From: Mimachlamys varia | Lineage: Eukaryota; Mollusca; Bivalvia; Pectinida; Pectinidae | DNA: 64,000 bases | Assembly: GCA_947623455.1 (NCBI GenBank) | Contig: OX392536.1 | Coordinates: 13,697,282 to 13,761,281, forward strand | Direction of reading: 5' to 3' | Part shown: positions 13,054 through 24,921 of the stretch, one piece after another | Layout of the letters: the number at the start of each line of letters is the position of its first letter | Numbering within the stretch: position 1 is the first letter of the stretch | The notes under the pieces: generated by a model | The model's input: the letters and a program-made list of their open reading frames with translations, nothing else | Databases searched by the model: none | What the model was told of the DNA's origin: nothing | Program-made: the position numbers and the translations under genes

Positions 13054-14400
13054 GTAAGTTGAACTCTAGTTGTTTGTATATTAATGATTTATGTAATATT
13101 TTAGAAGTACATACATATAATCAGAGTAAACTCCCCTGAGACGTTAACAGTGACTTCCGAGACGTGTACATTTGTTTTTATCAAGCATTTTAAAACTCCT
13201 AAAGTCTTATAACTTAGGGCTATTAGAAGTACAGATCGCCATGCTGGAATGAGGTAGGGGGTGGGGGGGGGGGGGGCTTTTGTGATCTTTACAGCACTGA
13301 ATGTTTTCATTTTTTTCCTTAATTCTTAGCAAAACATGGAAGAACCTTGTTGGAATTCGAATTTTAATAGAAAATAATTTTGAAACAACCAAAACGTGAC
13401 TTTTGTTGGTTGGCCAAAATTAGTGAAATTCATCGTAATATACATGTATACATATATTAGTGAAAAAATGTAAAGGGTCATTTTAACCCAGACGAAATAA
13501 AAAAAAATGGAGGAAAGATTGCGAGATACTTTTAAACAAGATATTTTAGACATTTAAACTGGTACGTGTATAAATACCCGAGAAAAATATCCCTAGTGTG
13601 TTGCATGAATTTCATTGGACGTCAAATCTGTACTGGGAAGAAATGTGACATTTTCTGCAGAGTAAAGATATCAAACTGGAATATTGGTTTGTGACAATGT
13701 TTTACAAACTCCTTTTTGTGACAGCGCCACTGTCAATATTTTAGTGACCAACAGAACTTACGGATTGACAAAAAGTAATATATAGGTACCCTGTATACAG
13801 TATATAATTTCATTATAGAATAAATAATATTGGCATATTTCGTTAGTCCCAGCTACAGTTTGTACCTGTATGTCTGTCCACTGAAGTTTGTCAGCGCTGT
13901 AGCGACTTCATTTCATGGATTTTCATCAAATCCTACATAGTTGTAAAGGATTAAAATAGATTGTACAGGGTCAAATTATGCTTGTCTCCAAAAGGCCTAG
14001 GGTGCTGATATTATGCATGAAGCGTGCCGGGATTGGGATATGCAGATACCAAGTTTGTACGTTTTGATAAAAAACATTCATTAACAGTGACAAGGCCAAC
14101 ATATGGGTATTTGTACAGTTGTAGGTAGAACTCCGTGTTCAAATCAATATCTTCTTTTTTAATTGAGGCTTTACTAACCAAAATAGTGCTTAGATAAAAA
14201 TCGGATATAAGGAGTTTGGGACACCTAGCGGTAATCTCCGCAATTACTCTAAATAAGGGAGACAACTTTTACAGTATCTGGTGTTTTGTTCAGAATCTTA
14301 TGGGACATTTGGGTAAATATGGACAAGCGAAACACTTCTTGCCTGAATCTTACACGAACATCACATTATAGAATCATGCAGAATATGCAGACCATATTAC
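13054..14400. other. Unique AT-rich spacer with a poly-G run
   Basis: No gene is supported. A run of 14 consecutive G occurs at 13263-13276, just after a run of five G (13257-13261); this is a likely sequencing or replication slippage site and possible structured DNA. The remainder shows only short chance open frames on the minus strand with no recognisable domains. Confidence 0.5.
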
Positions 14401-14640
14401 GGGTGGTCGGGTGGTGCAGTGGATAGCGCACTTGCCGTTCACCAAGGCGGCCGGGGTTCGATTACCCGACCGGACATGAATACAAAAAAGTAGGTACAAT
14501 GTATGAGGTCACCCGCCGAACCACTGTTTTTCTTCGGGTTTTGCGGTTTCCTCCCACAATACATCCGGGCCATCAAGAGGTATTAATATAAGTTGGATAA
14601 CTTGTTTCATAATTGTTGTAAAATAGATAAAGTTTATATA
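14401..14640 (+). mobile_element. tRNA-derived SINE, copy 2
   Basis: Same family and orientation as the copy at 1759. The A box is at 14412-14422 (tggtgcagtgg) and the B box-like sequence at 14455-14465 (ggttcgattac). The body is somewhat diverged: it has a small insertion after the head and has lost part of the 'cagacccctcgcgcgc' segment. The 3' tail is 'aaaatagataaag'. I see no clear target-site duplication, so this copy is probably older than copy 1. Confidence 0.85.
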
Positions 14641-14783
14641 GGAAGACTGGTTTACATTACGTCTTCTGGTAAGTAAAAAAGTCCATCCAATATGGCTGAC
14701 GTATAAACGTTCGCTTCAAACCACATACATGTACTTTGAAATAGATATAGCAGCGATAGTGATTTTTGAAACTTCGCATCTGA

Positions 14784-15179
14784 TTAAAGGCCCAATCTAC
14801 GTAACTTTCAACAAAACTTCGGAAAATCAAGCCTAATAACTTTTTATATTAATTATATAGATTTAGTTAAGATTAACTGATATCAGCAATAGTCAAAATG
14901 AATTCGTACGCGGTAACCGGTACAGCAGCAGTTGAAACTCGGTATTTGTAAACACGCGTCCATTTTGAACTGTCTCCTAATTTCGGCCTGTTGTGGAAGT
15001 GGGCCCCACCTGAATTATTTTCAATTCTTTGGATTTTTCTGTAAAGAGTTTCTTGTTAGTTACCACTCAGGTTTACTTCGTTTTAGGCTTATTTTTTGCA
15101 TGGTTATTAACTGGATTTTATTTCAGATTTTTTCAGAATCACGAAAAATTTCCTGAAGTTACGTAGATTGGGCCTTTAA
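14784..15179. mobile_element. TTAA-bounded MITE with 24-bp perfect terminal inverted repeats
   Basis: The 24-bp ends at 14784-14807 and 15156-15179 are perfect reverse complements. Their outermost four bases are TTAA on each side, so the element proper would be AGGCCCAATC...GATTGGGCCT between TTAA duplications. A TTAA target is typical of piggyBac-type transposons, so a non-autonomous relative is the simplest reading. The 396-bp length and lack of any transposase-like frame fit a MITE. A 74-codon plus-strand frame inside (14932-15156) shows no known domain and runs into the right terminal repeat. Confidence 0.8.
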
Positions 15180-16178
15180 ATAACTTATTATTAACAAATT
15201 AACACGGCCTAATAGGCTACCAGATACATTAAATTGCAAGCTTAAAACAAAATTTCCCAAACTTTTTTTATTGAATATTATAGTCCATTACCTGTATAAT
15301 CCTCAGAGATGAATGTGAAAATCACATGTATTTTTTGTTTTGAGAAAAAATAGTCTAAAGTTGTATGAAATTCATATAAATAATTAAAGGCGTAACCATT
15401 GAAACGTTTCCATGGATACGTCATCATAGAGTTATGGCACACCAACCATGCCAACATCTTCATTTAGGGAAAATTCTGTAGTTTCAAGTAAATAAACAAA
15501 ATAATAAGGTAATTGCATTGTATGTTGATTATGCAAGTATCAAACTTGCCATTTTCACTATGTAACAGTGGTAAAAAGGCCCCTTTTGGGGGTATAATAA
15601 AAATGGGGCCTAGAAGGGCGTCGCTTTTCAAATCAGATTTTTTTCTTTTGTCATTGCTCATAAAAAATCCCCCTTTTTGTATAAAAACTTAATTGGAGTT
15701 ATTTCTAGACCACTCACTTATCCGCTTTTGCATGATTCTTAGGTGGAACTGTACTTTAAAAATATTTCTCTGTTTTAATGACACCCGGACTTACAATGTC
15801 GGGCTGAAATACATGTAAGAATGAGTAACATTTGTTACGTTCAGTTTTCCAAACACCAAACGAAATCCCCCTCTCCCGATTTATCTTCACGAGTGCTATA
15901 CGGATTCCTGAAGTAGGATTGTCGCACCACGGGTTTATGTTTAATCCTAGGTCAGCAGATTGTATAACCTACTGATCAACATTTGTGGACGACAGTTTCC
16001 TTTAGTTAAGCCAGCCCACCTGTGTCGAATATGTTTTTTAAGATAAAAGAGGGAAAATTAAGTTGTATGGAATGATTCAATACCAATTTTATGGCAATAT
16101 TCTTGTGTCCCGTATTAAGGAATTAAATATATATTTGGATATGCATGAGGTCATATAATAACAATGGCCGTATTTTGT
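15180..16178. other. Unique AT-rich spacer
   Basis: No gene is supported. The one feature noticed is a near-palindromic pair of X-box-like motifs at 15392-15419, listed separately. Short minus-strand frames at 15278-15661 have no recognisable domain. Confidence 0.5.
15392..15419. promoter_or_regulatory. Back-to-back X-box-like motifs (possible RFX sites)
   Basis: Two adjacent 14-mers, gtaaccattgaaac and gtttccatggatac, each resemble the RFX X-box (half-sites around a 2-bp spacer, consensus close to GTTGCCATGGCAAC). Together they form an imperfect 28-bp palindrome. No gene start lies close by on either strand, so function is unproven and chance is possible. Confidence 0.25.
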
Positions 16179-17037
16179 AGTTCAAGTTCAAATCAAGTTC
16201 AAATATTTCATTTTCGTGTCAAACACATATTTCACATAAAATCATAATAACATAACTATACAAATTGTAATAAAATATGTGTCCAGCCATATTGACTTAT
16301 TAGACACGTTATTGAAAGATGCAAATAATAAAAAATAATGCATTACGCTAATTAAAATGAATATTGATATATAAACCTTTGCCACTCAACTTTTCTATAT
16401 GCTTAACAATATACAATTACATAATAGATCAAACCACCTGAGAATGCGAGATGAGAAAAAGTGGTTGGGCCAATCCCTACCGACGATTCCCCATCCCCTA
16501 TTCTCTTTAGACTTTTAAGATATTAATGGGTATATATATAAAGTTATGCAGTTAATTACTTACAAGACATAAGTAACATTGATCTTCTCCATATAAGACA
16601 AAGTTGAGAAGCCAATGTTTTTTGAATAATGGGTTCATTCATCAAATATCTGAACTGTTCAGGTTTGTTCATATCATTAAAAATTCATACACATGATTTG
16701 CTTTGTTTAAGAGTTCATATCTAAGATCATCATAAAATGTACATTCCATTAAAAAATGATATTCAGTTTCTACTTCATTGTGACATAATTTACATAGTCT
16801 ATTATTTACAGGAATCACAGGTCGGGCATGCCTACCTTTTTCAATTTCAAGGGGCAAAGAACCACATCTGAAGTTAAATATTTTTTTTCTTTTACTTTTG
16901 AGCTGAATAGATTTTACATAGTCACTGGTAACAGGCTCATATTTGTATGTTTTGTATGTACGTAGTTTGTTACCGTTTACATTATTTGTTTCGTCCCACA
17001 GAGACAACTGCCACTTATCATCATCCTCCAAACTCAA
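16179..17037 (-). mobile_element. Decayed LINE (non-LTR retrotransposon) 3' fragment, frameshifted
   Basis: On the minus strand, 17037-16669 encodes a 122-residue stretch resembling the C-terminal end of LINE reverse-transcriptase proteins: an RCGSLPLEIEKGR-like segment (residues 57-69) and a zinc-binding pattern C82-x2-C85-x8-H94-x4-C99. The first codon is TTG, not ATG, so this is a fragment. The frame hits a stop at about 16669, but a +1 shift there reopens another frame of about 37 codons to a TAA at 16556-16558, so the relic carries a frameshift. Below it lies a 3' UTR-like region ending in a repeated 'ttgaactt'-type tail (16179-16210), common at LINE 3' ends. The 5' end is missing. Confidence 0.7.
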
Positions 17038-17281
17038 AATATTCTAAATATTTTTTATACATTTATATATAAAGATACTTCCGTTTAAAACATCGCTTAA
17101 ATTTTTCTCCTCTATCATACTTATAACTCGAGAGTCCCGTGATGACAGCGATGATGTAATTGCTGTAAACAGCGATGATTTAATTGCTATAAACAGCGAT
17201 GATTTAACAAGACAAAGGAAAATTGACCTGACTGGACATATATCAGCTTCTTTATCACAAATATACATAGCCAAATTAATT
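17038..17281. other. Short spacer between the LINE relic and SINE copy 3
   Basis: It may include further decayed LINE sequence on the minus strand, but the translated segment there matches nothing I recognise. A small tandem 'gctgtaaacagcgatgat'-like repeat occurs in about three copies at 17140-17205. Confidence 0.4.
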
Positions 17282-17505
17282 GGGTGGTCGGGTGGTCACT
17301 TGCCTTTCACCAAGGCGACCGGACGTGAAGAGGTACATGTATGGGGTCACCCGCCGGACAATGTGGGTTTTCTCCGGGTACTCCGGTTTCCTCCCACAAT
17401 CAGACCCCTCGCGCGCTAGCATCCGGGCCAACAAGAGTGATTAATATAAGTGGGATAACTTGTTTCATAATTGTTGTAAAATAAATAAAGTATATATTTA
17501 TATTT
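17282..17505 (+). mobile_element. tRNA-derived SINE, copy 3, both Pol III boxes deleted
   Basis: Same family as the copies at 1759 and 14401. Two internal deletions stand out. About 13 bp after 'gtcgggtggt' removes the A box, and about 19 bp between 'aaggcg' and 'accggacgtg' removes the B box. The body with 'ctccgggtactccggtttc' and the tail 'aaataaataaag' are well kept. Without the internal promoter this copy should not be transcribed by Pol III on its own. Confidence 0.85.
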
Positions 17506-17992
17506 ATTAAAAAGAAGTAAGACCCAGTTTCCGAAGCATAAGATTTAAAGACATACTGTTTACGATAAGTGATTTTACTATGTAGAGTCATTCGACAACA
17601 GCGGAAACGATTCGTTAATTCTCGGGAATTGTTTGTAGAAATTAATGAGTAACTCTGACGGAGTGAAATCATTACACTTTTAGACACTATATCTCAATCA
17701 GGCAAAGGAAAAACTTTTAGTAATTTATGTGGTAACTGAAGCCTGGTAAACTTACACAGCCATAATCTGACCGCGTAATATAAATGAATGATTTCATTCT
17801 GACAGAAGTACAAATGATCATCACCTGTTTATTGATCGGACCTGTGGTTAAGGCTCTAACGAATAGGCCCAAGTCAGCATGTTGATTTGAGAAGGAACTG
17901 ATGACCAAAAAACGGGTTAAAACAGAATGACATAGATGTAGAATAGACTACACATACGTACTTGAAAAATATTCGCGTTATAGGAAATAAAC
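17506..17992. other. Unique spacer, nothing recognised
   Basis: AT-rich sequence between SINE copy 3 and the 40-bp array. Short minus-strand frames show no domain. Confidence 0.5.
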
Positions 17993-20424
17993 ACCGCAAG
18001 ACTGAAGGACTCTATTATTTGTGCTGTTTCATACCGCAAGACTGAAGGACTCTATTATTTGTGCTGTTTCATACCGCAAGACTGAAGGACTCTATTATTT
18101 GTGCTGTTTCATACAGCAAGACTGAAGGACTCTATTATTTGTGCTGTTTCATACAGCAAGACTGAAGGACTCTATTATTTGTGCTGTTTCATACAGCAAG
18201 ACTGAAGGACTCTATTATTTGTACTGTTTCATACAGCAAGGCTGAAGGACCCTATTATTTGTGCTGTTTCATACAGCAAGACTGAAGGACTCTATTATTT
18301 GTGCTGTTTCATACGGCAAGACTGAAGGACTCTATTATTTGTGCTGTTTCATACAGCAAGACTGAAGGACTCTATTATTTGTGCTGTTTCATACAGCAAG
18401 ACTGAAGGACTCTATTATTTGTGCTGTTTCATACAGCAAGACTGAAGGACTCTATTATTTGTGCTGTTTCATACAGCAAGACTGAAGGACTCTATTATTT
18501 GTACTGTTTCATACAGCAAGACTGAAGGACTCTATTATTTGTACTGTTACATACCGCAAGACTGAAGGACTCTATTATTTGTGCTGTTTCATACAGCAAG
18601 ACTGAAGGAATCTATTATTTGTACTGTTTCATACAGCAAGACTGAAGGACTCTATTATTTGTACTGCTACATACAGCAAGACTGAAGGACTCTATTATTT
18701 GTACTGTTACATGTACATACAGCAAGACTGAAGGACTCTATTATTTGTGCTGTTTCATACAGCAAGACTGAAGGACTCTATTATTTGTACTGTTACATAC
18801 AGCAAGATTGAAGGACTCTATTATTTGTACTGTTACATACAGCAAGACTGAAGGACTCTATTATTTGTGCTGTTTCATACCGCAAGACTGAAGGACTCTA
18901 TCATTTGTACTGTTACATACAGCAAGACTGAAGGACTATTATTTGTACTGTTCATACCGCAAGACTGAATTAAGGAATCTATTATTTGTACTGTTTCATA
19001 CAGCAAGACTGAAAGAATCTATTATTTGTACTGTTACATACAGCAAGACTGAAGGACTCTATTATTTGTACTGTTTCATACCGCAAGACTGAAGGACTAT
19101 TATTTGTACTGTTCATACCGCAAGACTGAAGGAATCTATTATTTGTACTGTTTCATACAGCAAGACAGAAGGACTCTATTATTTGTACTGTTACATACCG
19201 CAAGACTGAAGGACTCTATTATTTGTACTGTTACATACCGCAAGACTGAAGGAATCTATTATTTGTACTGTTTCATACAGCAAGACTGAAAGAATCTATT
19301 ATTTGTGCTGTTCCATACAGCAAGACTGAAGGACTCTATTATTTGTGCTGTTTCATACAGCAAGACTGAAGGACTCTATTATTTGTGCTGTTTCATACAG
19401 CAAGACTGAAGGACTCTATTATTTGTACTGTTTCATACAGCAAGACTGAAGGACTCTATTATTTGTACTGTTACATACCGCAAGACTGAAGGACTCTATT
19501 ATTTGTGATGTTTCATACAGCAAGACTGAAGGACTCTATTATTTGTGCTGTTTCATACAACAAGACTGAAGGACTCTATTATTTGTACTGTTACATACCG
19601 CAAGACTGAAGGACTCTATTATTTGTGCTGTTTCATACAGCAAGACTGAAGGAATCTATTATTTGTACTGTTTCATACAGCAAGACTGAAGGACTCTATT
19701 ATTTGTACTGCTACATACAGCAAGACTGAAGGACTCTATTATTTGTACTGTTACATACAGCAAGACTGAAGGACTCTATTATTTGTACTGTTACATACCG
19801 CAAGACTGAAGGACTCTATTATTTGTGCTGTTTCATACAGCAAGACTGAAGGAATCTATTATTTGTACTGTTTCATACAGCAAGACTGAAGGACTCTATT
19901 ATTTGTACTGCTACATACAGCAAGACTGAAGGACTCTATTATTTGTACTGTTACATACAGCAAGACTGAAGGACTCTATTATTTGTGCTGTTTCATACAG
20001 CAAGACTGAAGGACTCTATTATTTGTACTGCTACATACAGCAAGACTGAAGGACTCTATTATTTGTACTGTTACATACCGCAAGACTGAAGGAATCTATT
20101 ATTTGTACTGTTTCATACAGCAAGACTGAAAGAATCTATTATTTGTACTGTTTCATACAGCAAGACTGAAAGAATCTATTATTTGTACTGTTTCATACAG
20201 CAAGACTGAAAGAATCTATTATTTGTGCTGTTTCATACAGCAAGACTGAAAGAATCTATTATTTGTGCTGTTTCATACAGCAAGACTGAAGGAATCTATT
20301 ATTTGTGACTGTTACATACCGCAAGACTGAAGGACTCTATTTTTTGTACTGTTACATACAGCAAGACTGAAGGAATCAATTATTTGTACTGTTCATACCG
20401 CAAGACTGAAAGAATTATTTGTCC
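17993..20424. repeat. Satellite of 40-bp units (about 60 copies)
   Basis: The unit is 40 bp and contains 'gcaagactgaaggactctat' followed by 'tatttgtgctgtttcat'. The left part is very uniform. Towards the right, substitutions (ggactc to ggaatc, gtgctgtttc to gtactgttac) and small length changes appear, notably around 18940-18990, 19080-19130 and 20290-20420. Blocks of several units recur (for example 19560-19760 and 19780-19960), implying block duplication. 40 is not a multiple of three, so no lasting frame exists. Confidence 0.97.
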
Positions 20425-20478
20425 TCTTTGATTGTTGGCTTTGTATATTTCAGATGAGAATCATTAAATTAAATTAAA
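20425..20478. other. Short junction between two unrelated satellites
   Basis: Only about 54 bp of unique sequence separates the 40-bp and 33-bp arrays. Confidence 0.7.
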
Positions 20479-23400
20479 CTGGTACCAGGCGTTGGGACGG
20501 AATACATTAAACTGTTACAAGATGTGGTGACGGAATATATTAAACTGTTACCACATGTGGTGACGGGATACATTTAACTGGTACCAGGCGTGGTGACGGG
20601 AGATATTTAACTGATACCAGGCGTGGTGACGTGATACATTTCACTGGTACCAGGCGTGGTGACGAAAGATATTTAACTGGTACCAGGCGTGGTGACGGGA
20701 TATATTTAACTGGTACAGTACCTAGCGTGGTGACGTGTTACATTTCACTGTTACCATATGTAGTGACGGGATACATTTATCTGGTACCAGGCGTGGTGAC
20801 GAAAGATATTTAACTGGTACCAGGCGTGGTGACGGGATATATTTAACTGGTACCTGGCGTGGTGACGGGATACATTTAACTTGTACCAGGCGTGGTGACG
20901 TGTTACATTTCACTGTTACCATATGTAGTGACGGGATACATTTATCTGGTACCAGGCGTGGTGACCGGAGATATCTAACTTGTACCAGGCGTGGTGACGT
21001 GAGACATTTCACTGGTACCAGGCGTGGTGACGGAAGATATTTTACTGGTACCAGGCGTGGTGACGGAAGATATTTAATTGGTACCAGGCGTGGTGACGGA
21101 AGATATTTAACTGGTACCAGGCGTGGTGACAGGAGATATTTAACTGGTACTAGGCATAGTAACGGGATACATTTAACTGGTACCAGGCATAGTAACGGAA
21201 TACATTTAACTGGTACCATGCGTGGTGACGGGATACATTTAACTGGTACCAGGCATGGTGACGGGAGATATTTAACTGGTACCAGGCATAGTAACGGGTA
21301 CATTTAACTGGTACCAGGCATAGTAACGGAATACATTTAACTGGTACCATGCGTGGTGACGGGATACATTTAACTGGTACCAGGCATGGTGACGGGAGAT
21401 ATTTAACTGGTACCAGGCATAGTAACGGGTACATTTAACTGGTACCAGGCATGGTGACGGGATACATTTAACTGGTACCAGGTGTGGTGACGGGAGATAT
21501 TTAACTGGTACCAGGCGTGGTGACGGGAGATATTTAACTGGTACCAGGCGTGGTGACGGGAGATGTTTAACTGGTACCAGGTGCGGTGACGGGAGAAATT
21601 TAACTGGTACCAGGCGTGGTAACGGGAGATAATTAACTGGTACCAGGCGTGGTGACGGGAGATATTTAACTGGTACCAGGTGTGGTGACGGGAGATATTT
21701 AACTGGTACCAGGTGTGGTGACGGGAGATATTTAACTGGTACCAGGCGTGGTGACGGGATACATTTAACTGGTACCAGGCGTGGTGACGGGAGATATTTA
21801 ACTGGTACCAGGCGTGGTGACGGGAGATATTTAACTGGTAGCAGGCGTGGTGACGGGAGATATTTAACTGGTACCAGGCGTGGTGACGGAAGATATTTAA
21901 CTGGTACCAGGTAAGGTGACGGGAGAAATTTTACTGGTACCAGGCATAGTAACGGGATACATTTAACTGGTACCAGGTGTGGTGACGGGAGATGTTTAAC
22001 TGGTACCAGGCGTGGTGACGGGAGACATTTAACTGGTAGCAGGCATAGTAACAGGATACATTTAACTGGTACCTGGCGTGGTGACGGGAGATATTTAACT
22101 GGTACCAGGTGTGGTGACGGGAGAAATTTAACAGGTACCAGGCGTGGTGACGGGAGAAATTGATCTGGTACCAGGCGTGGTGACGGGAGAAATTTAACTG
22201 GTACCAGGTGTGGTAACGGGAGATATTTAACTGGTACCAGGCGTGGTGACGGAAGATATTTAACTGGTACCAGGTGTGGTGACGGGAGACATTTAACTTG
22301 TACCAGGTGTGGTGACGGAAGATATTTAACTGGTACCAGGCATGGTGACGGGAGATATTTAACTGGTACCAGGCGTGGTGACGGGAGATATTTAACTGGT
22401 ACCAGGTGTGGTGACGGAAGATATTTAACTGGTACCATGCGTGGTGACGGGAGATATTTAACTGGTACCAGGTGTGGTGACGGGAAACATTTAACTGGTT
22501 CCAGGTGTGGTAACGGGAGATATTTAACTGGTACCAGGTGTGGTGACGGGAGATATTTAACTGGTACCAGGTGTGGTGACGGGAGATATTTAACTGGTAC
22601 CAGGCGTGGTGACGGAAGATATTTAACTGGTACCAGGCGTGGTGACGGAAGATATTTAACTGGTACCATGTGTGGTGACAGGAGATATTTAACTGGTACC
22701 AGACGTGGTGACGGGAGATATTTAACTGGTACCAGGTGTGGTGACGGAAGATATTTAACTGGTACCAGGTGTTGTGACGGGAGACATTTAAATGGTACCA
22801 GGCGTGGTGACGGAAGATATCTAACTGGTACCAGGCGTGGTGACGGAAGATATCTAACTAGTACCAGGCGTGGTGACGGAAGATATCTAACTGGTACCAG
22901 GCGTGGTGACGGGAGATATTTAACTGGTACAAGGCGTGGTGACGGGAGACATTTAACTGGTACCAGGCGTGGTGATGGGACATATTTAACTGGTACAAGG
23001 CGTGGTGACGGGAGACATTTAACTGGTACCAGGCGTGGTGATGGGACATATTTAACTGGTACAAGGCGTGGTGACGGGAGACATTTAACTGGTACCAGGC
23101 GTGGTGACGGGAGACATTTAACTGGTACAAGGCGTGGTGACGGGAGACATTTAATTGGTACCAGGCGTGGTGACGGGAGATATTTAACTGGTACAAGGCG
23201 TGGTGACGGGAGACATTTAACTGGTACCAGGCGTGGTGATGGGACATATTTAACTGGTACAAGGCGTGGTGACGGGAGACATTTAACTGGTAACAGACGT
23301 GGTGAAGTGATACATTTAACTGGTACAAGGCGTGGTGACGGGAGACATTTTACTGGTACCAGGCGTGGTGATGGGACATATTTAACTGGTACCAGGCGTG

Positions 23401-23690
23401 GTGACGGGAGACATGTAACTGGTACCAGGCGTGGTAATGGGACATATTTAACTGGTACCAGGCGTGGTGACGGAAGATATTTAACTGGTACCAGACGTGG
23501 TGAAGTGATACATTTAACTGGTACCAGGCGTGGTGATGGGACGTATTTAACTGGTACCAGGCGTGGTGACGGAAGATATTTAACTGGTACCAGACGTGGT
23601 GAAGTGATATATTTAACTGGTACCAGGCGTGGTGACAGAAGATATTTATCTGGTACCACATGCTGTGAATGGAAACATTTTATTAGTACC
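20479..23690. repeat. Satellite of 33-bp units, KpnI site in nearly every unit
   Basis: The unit is 33 bp and contains 'actggtaccaggcgtggtga' followed by a 'cgggagatattta'-type segment; there are about 97 copies. GGTACC (a KpnI site) occurs in most units. Because 33 is divisible by three, open frames persist: an 806-codon minus-strand frame (21272-23692; 11-residue repeat around LPSPRLVPVKY) and a 472-codon plus-strand frame (22437-23855; repeat around GDGRYLTGTRR). Both strands being open at once, variants appearing in every frame, and the lack of any non-repetitive domain argue against a protein. The left third is more diverged (cgg/cat and gatac variants). Confidence 0.97.
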
Positions 23691-24104
23691 ATGCGTATTT
23701 ATTTTGGTTTGTCTGCCATTCCGGATGTGTTTGGTGTCTTGTCTGTCCTTTCGGGTATGTTTGTTTGTTTGTCTGTCCTTTCGGGTGTGTTTGGTGTCTT
23801 GTCCAGTCGGTTAAGTGCCTTATCGGATCATTTTGTTTCCTTTGACTACATTTAGGTATTCTGTAACCATGATTTTATTCATACAAATAGAACAAGTGTC
23901 GATAACACTTAATTTTATTTAGGATCTACAAATGTATAATGTGTAAAATGTTCATCAAAGGTGTTGTAAATTCCACCTTGATTGTTGGGTCAAAAGCATA
24001 AAAGAGCGCCAAGTGTACACAAACCAATTTAAATACATCTAATATATAAAATCGTTTATTACATTTTTGCCTGTGAAATATAGAAAATTATCAAACTGAT
24101 AAAA
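23691..24104. other. Spacer with a small 30-bp minisatellite
   Basis: Three to four 30-bp units containing 'gtctgtcctttcgggtgtgt' begin at 23711, 23741, 23771 and, more diverged, 23801. The rest is AT-rich unique sequence with no gene. Confidence 0.6.
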
Positions 24105-24144
24105 CTTATATTTTCACTGCAGTGATGAGCAGTGAAAATATAAG
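24105..24144. repeat. Perfect 16-bp hairpin
   Basis: 24105-24120 and 24129-24144 are exact reverse complements (cttatattttcactgc / gcagtgaaaatataag) around an 8-base loop. Related 'gtgaaaatataag' direct copies follow immediately, so the hairpin arm is also part of a short tandem cluster. Confidence 0.85.
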
Positions 24145-24190
24145 ATTTTGACGTGAAAATATAAGATTTTGAATTGAAAATATAAGGCTT

Positions 24191-24423
24191 TTTCAGTGTA
24201 ACGTGAAAAAGTGACCCGCTAATAAAATACCACCCGGGTCATTATTCTACGTTGCAAAAGTTACCCGAGGTTGTTATTTAGCAGTAGAAATCTTACACGG
24301 CCATCTGTAGAAAAATGACCCCATTCGATTTTTCCGTAATTCGTCCCGTGAAAAAGTGACCCGCCGTAGCTTTCAACGGTGGGTACTTTTCATCTGGGTC
24401 ATTTTTTTCACATTACACCGAAA
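24191..24423. mobile_element. MITE-like element with about 27-bp terminal inverted repeats
   Basis: 24191-24217 and 24396-24423 match as inverted repeats with a few mismatches and one length change (left end tttcagtgtaacgtgaaaaa, right end the complement of tttcggtgtaatgtgaaaaa). The left terminal motif 'cgtgaaaaagtgacccgc' is also repeated directly inside at 24347-24364. Total length is about 233 bp with no open frame. No clear target-site duplication was found, so the superfamily is left open. Confidence 0.6.
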
Positions 24424-24772
24424 CTTTTGTATGAGTTGTTCCCCTTGATCGAATCTTGGAGGCTCGGAATTGTTATCGTCTGCTAGAACTTGTCTCTTGG
24501 GGAAAGATGGTCTTGAAGAAATGGCATCAATAGTAAATACTGATGGGAACTGCTGCAGGATTTAATATGAAATGAATTGAAAGATGAGAATGGTTCAACT
24601 TTTCCGATCAGCTTATCCCAATCAGCTGTGTACTGGACCCGATCGGTTGTGATTTCGACGGATTAGGCTACAGTAGACTTAGTTCCTTTGCAGAAGGCAA
24701 GTAGATTCTAGACCAAGAAAAAAAAATAATAAAAGTATCTTAGTCCTCTTTCGAAATGTAATAAAAAGAAAA
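24424..24772. other. Unique spacer, nothing recognised
   Basis: Sequence between the MITE-like element and the long palindrome. No open frame, RNA gene or repeat was recognised. Confidence 0.5.
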
Positions 24773-24921
24773 TTCAATGGTTTGCCGTTTAATATCAAAT
24801 ATATTTCACTTGTATGGCAGATTTTTTGTTATATTTTCACTCGTGCTGCGCACTCGTGAAAATCAAAAAGAATCTGCCATACTCGTGAAATATATTCGAT
24901 ATTAAACGGCAAACCATTGAA
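24773..24921. repeat. 149-bp imperfect palindrome
   Basis: The arms at 24773-24845 and 24851-24921 pair over almost their whole length. The outer 24 bases are exactly complementary, and the inner part has a few mismatches. The central spacer is about 5 bp (ctgcg). This could be a short foldback or MITE in which only the arms remain. Confidence 0.85.

Noticed and set aside
17044..17274. Upstream part of the LINE open frame
   Set aside because: The frame adjoins the LINE relic on the same strand, but its translation does not resemble the reverse-transcriptase region, so I did not join it to the fragment.
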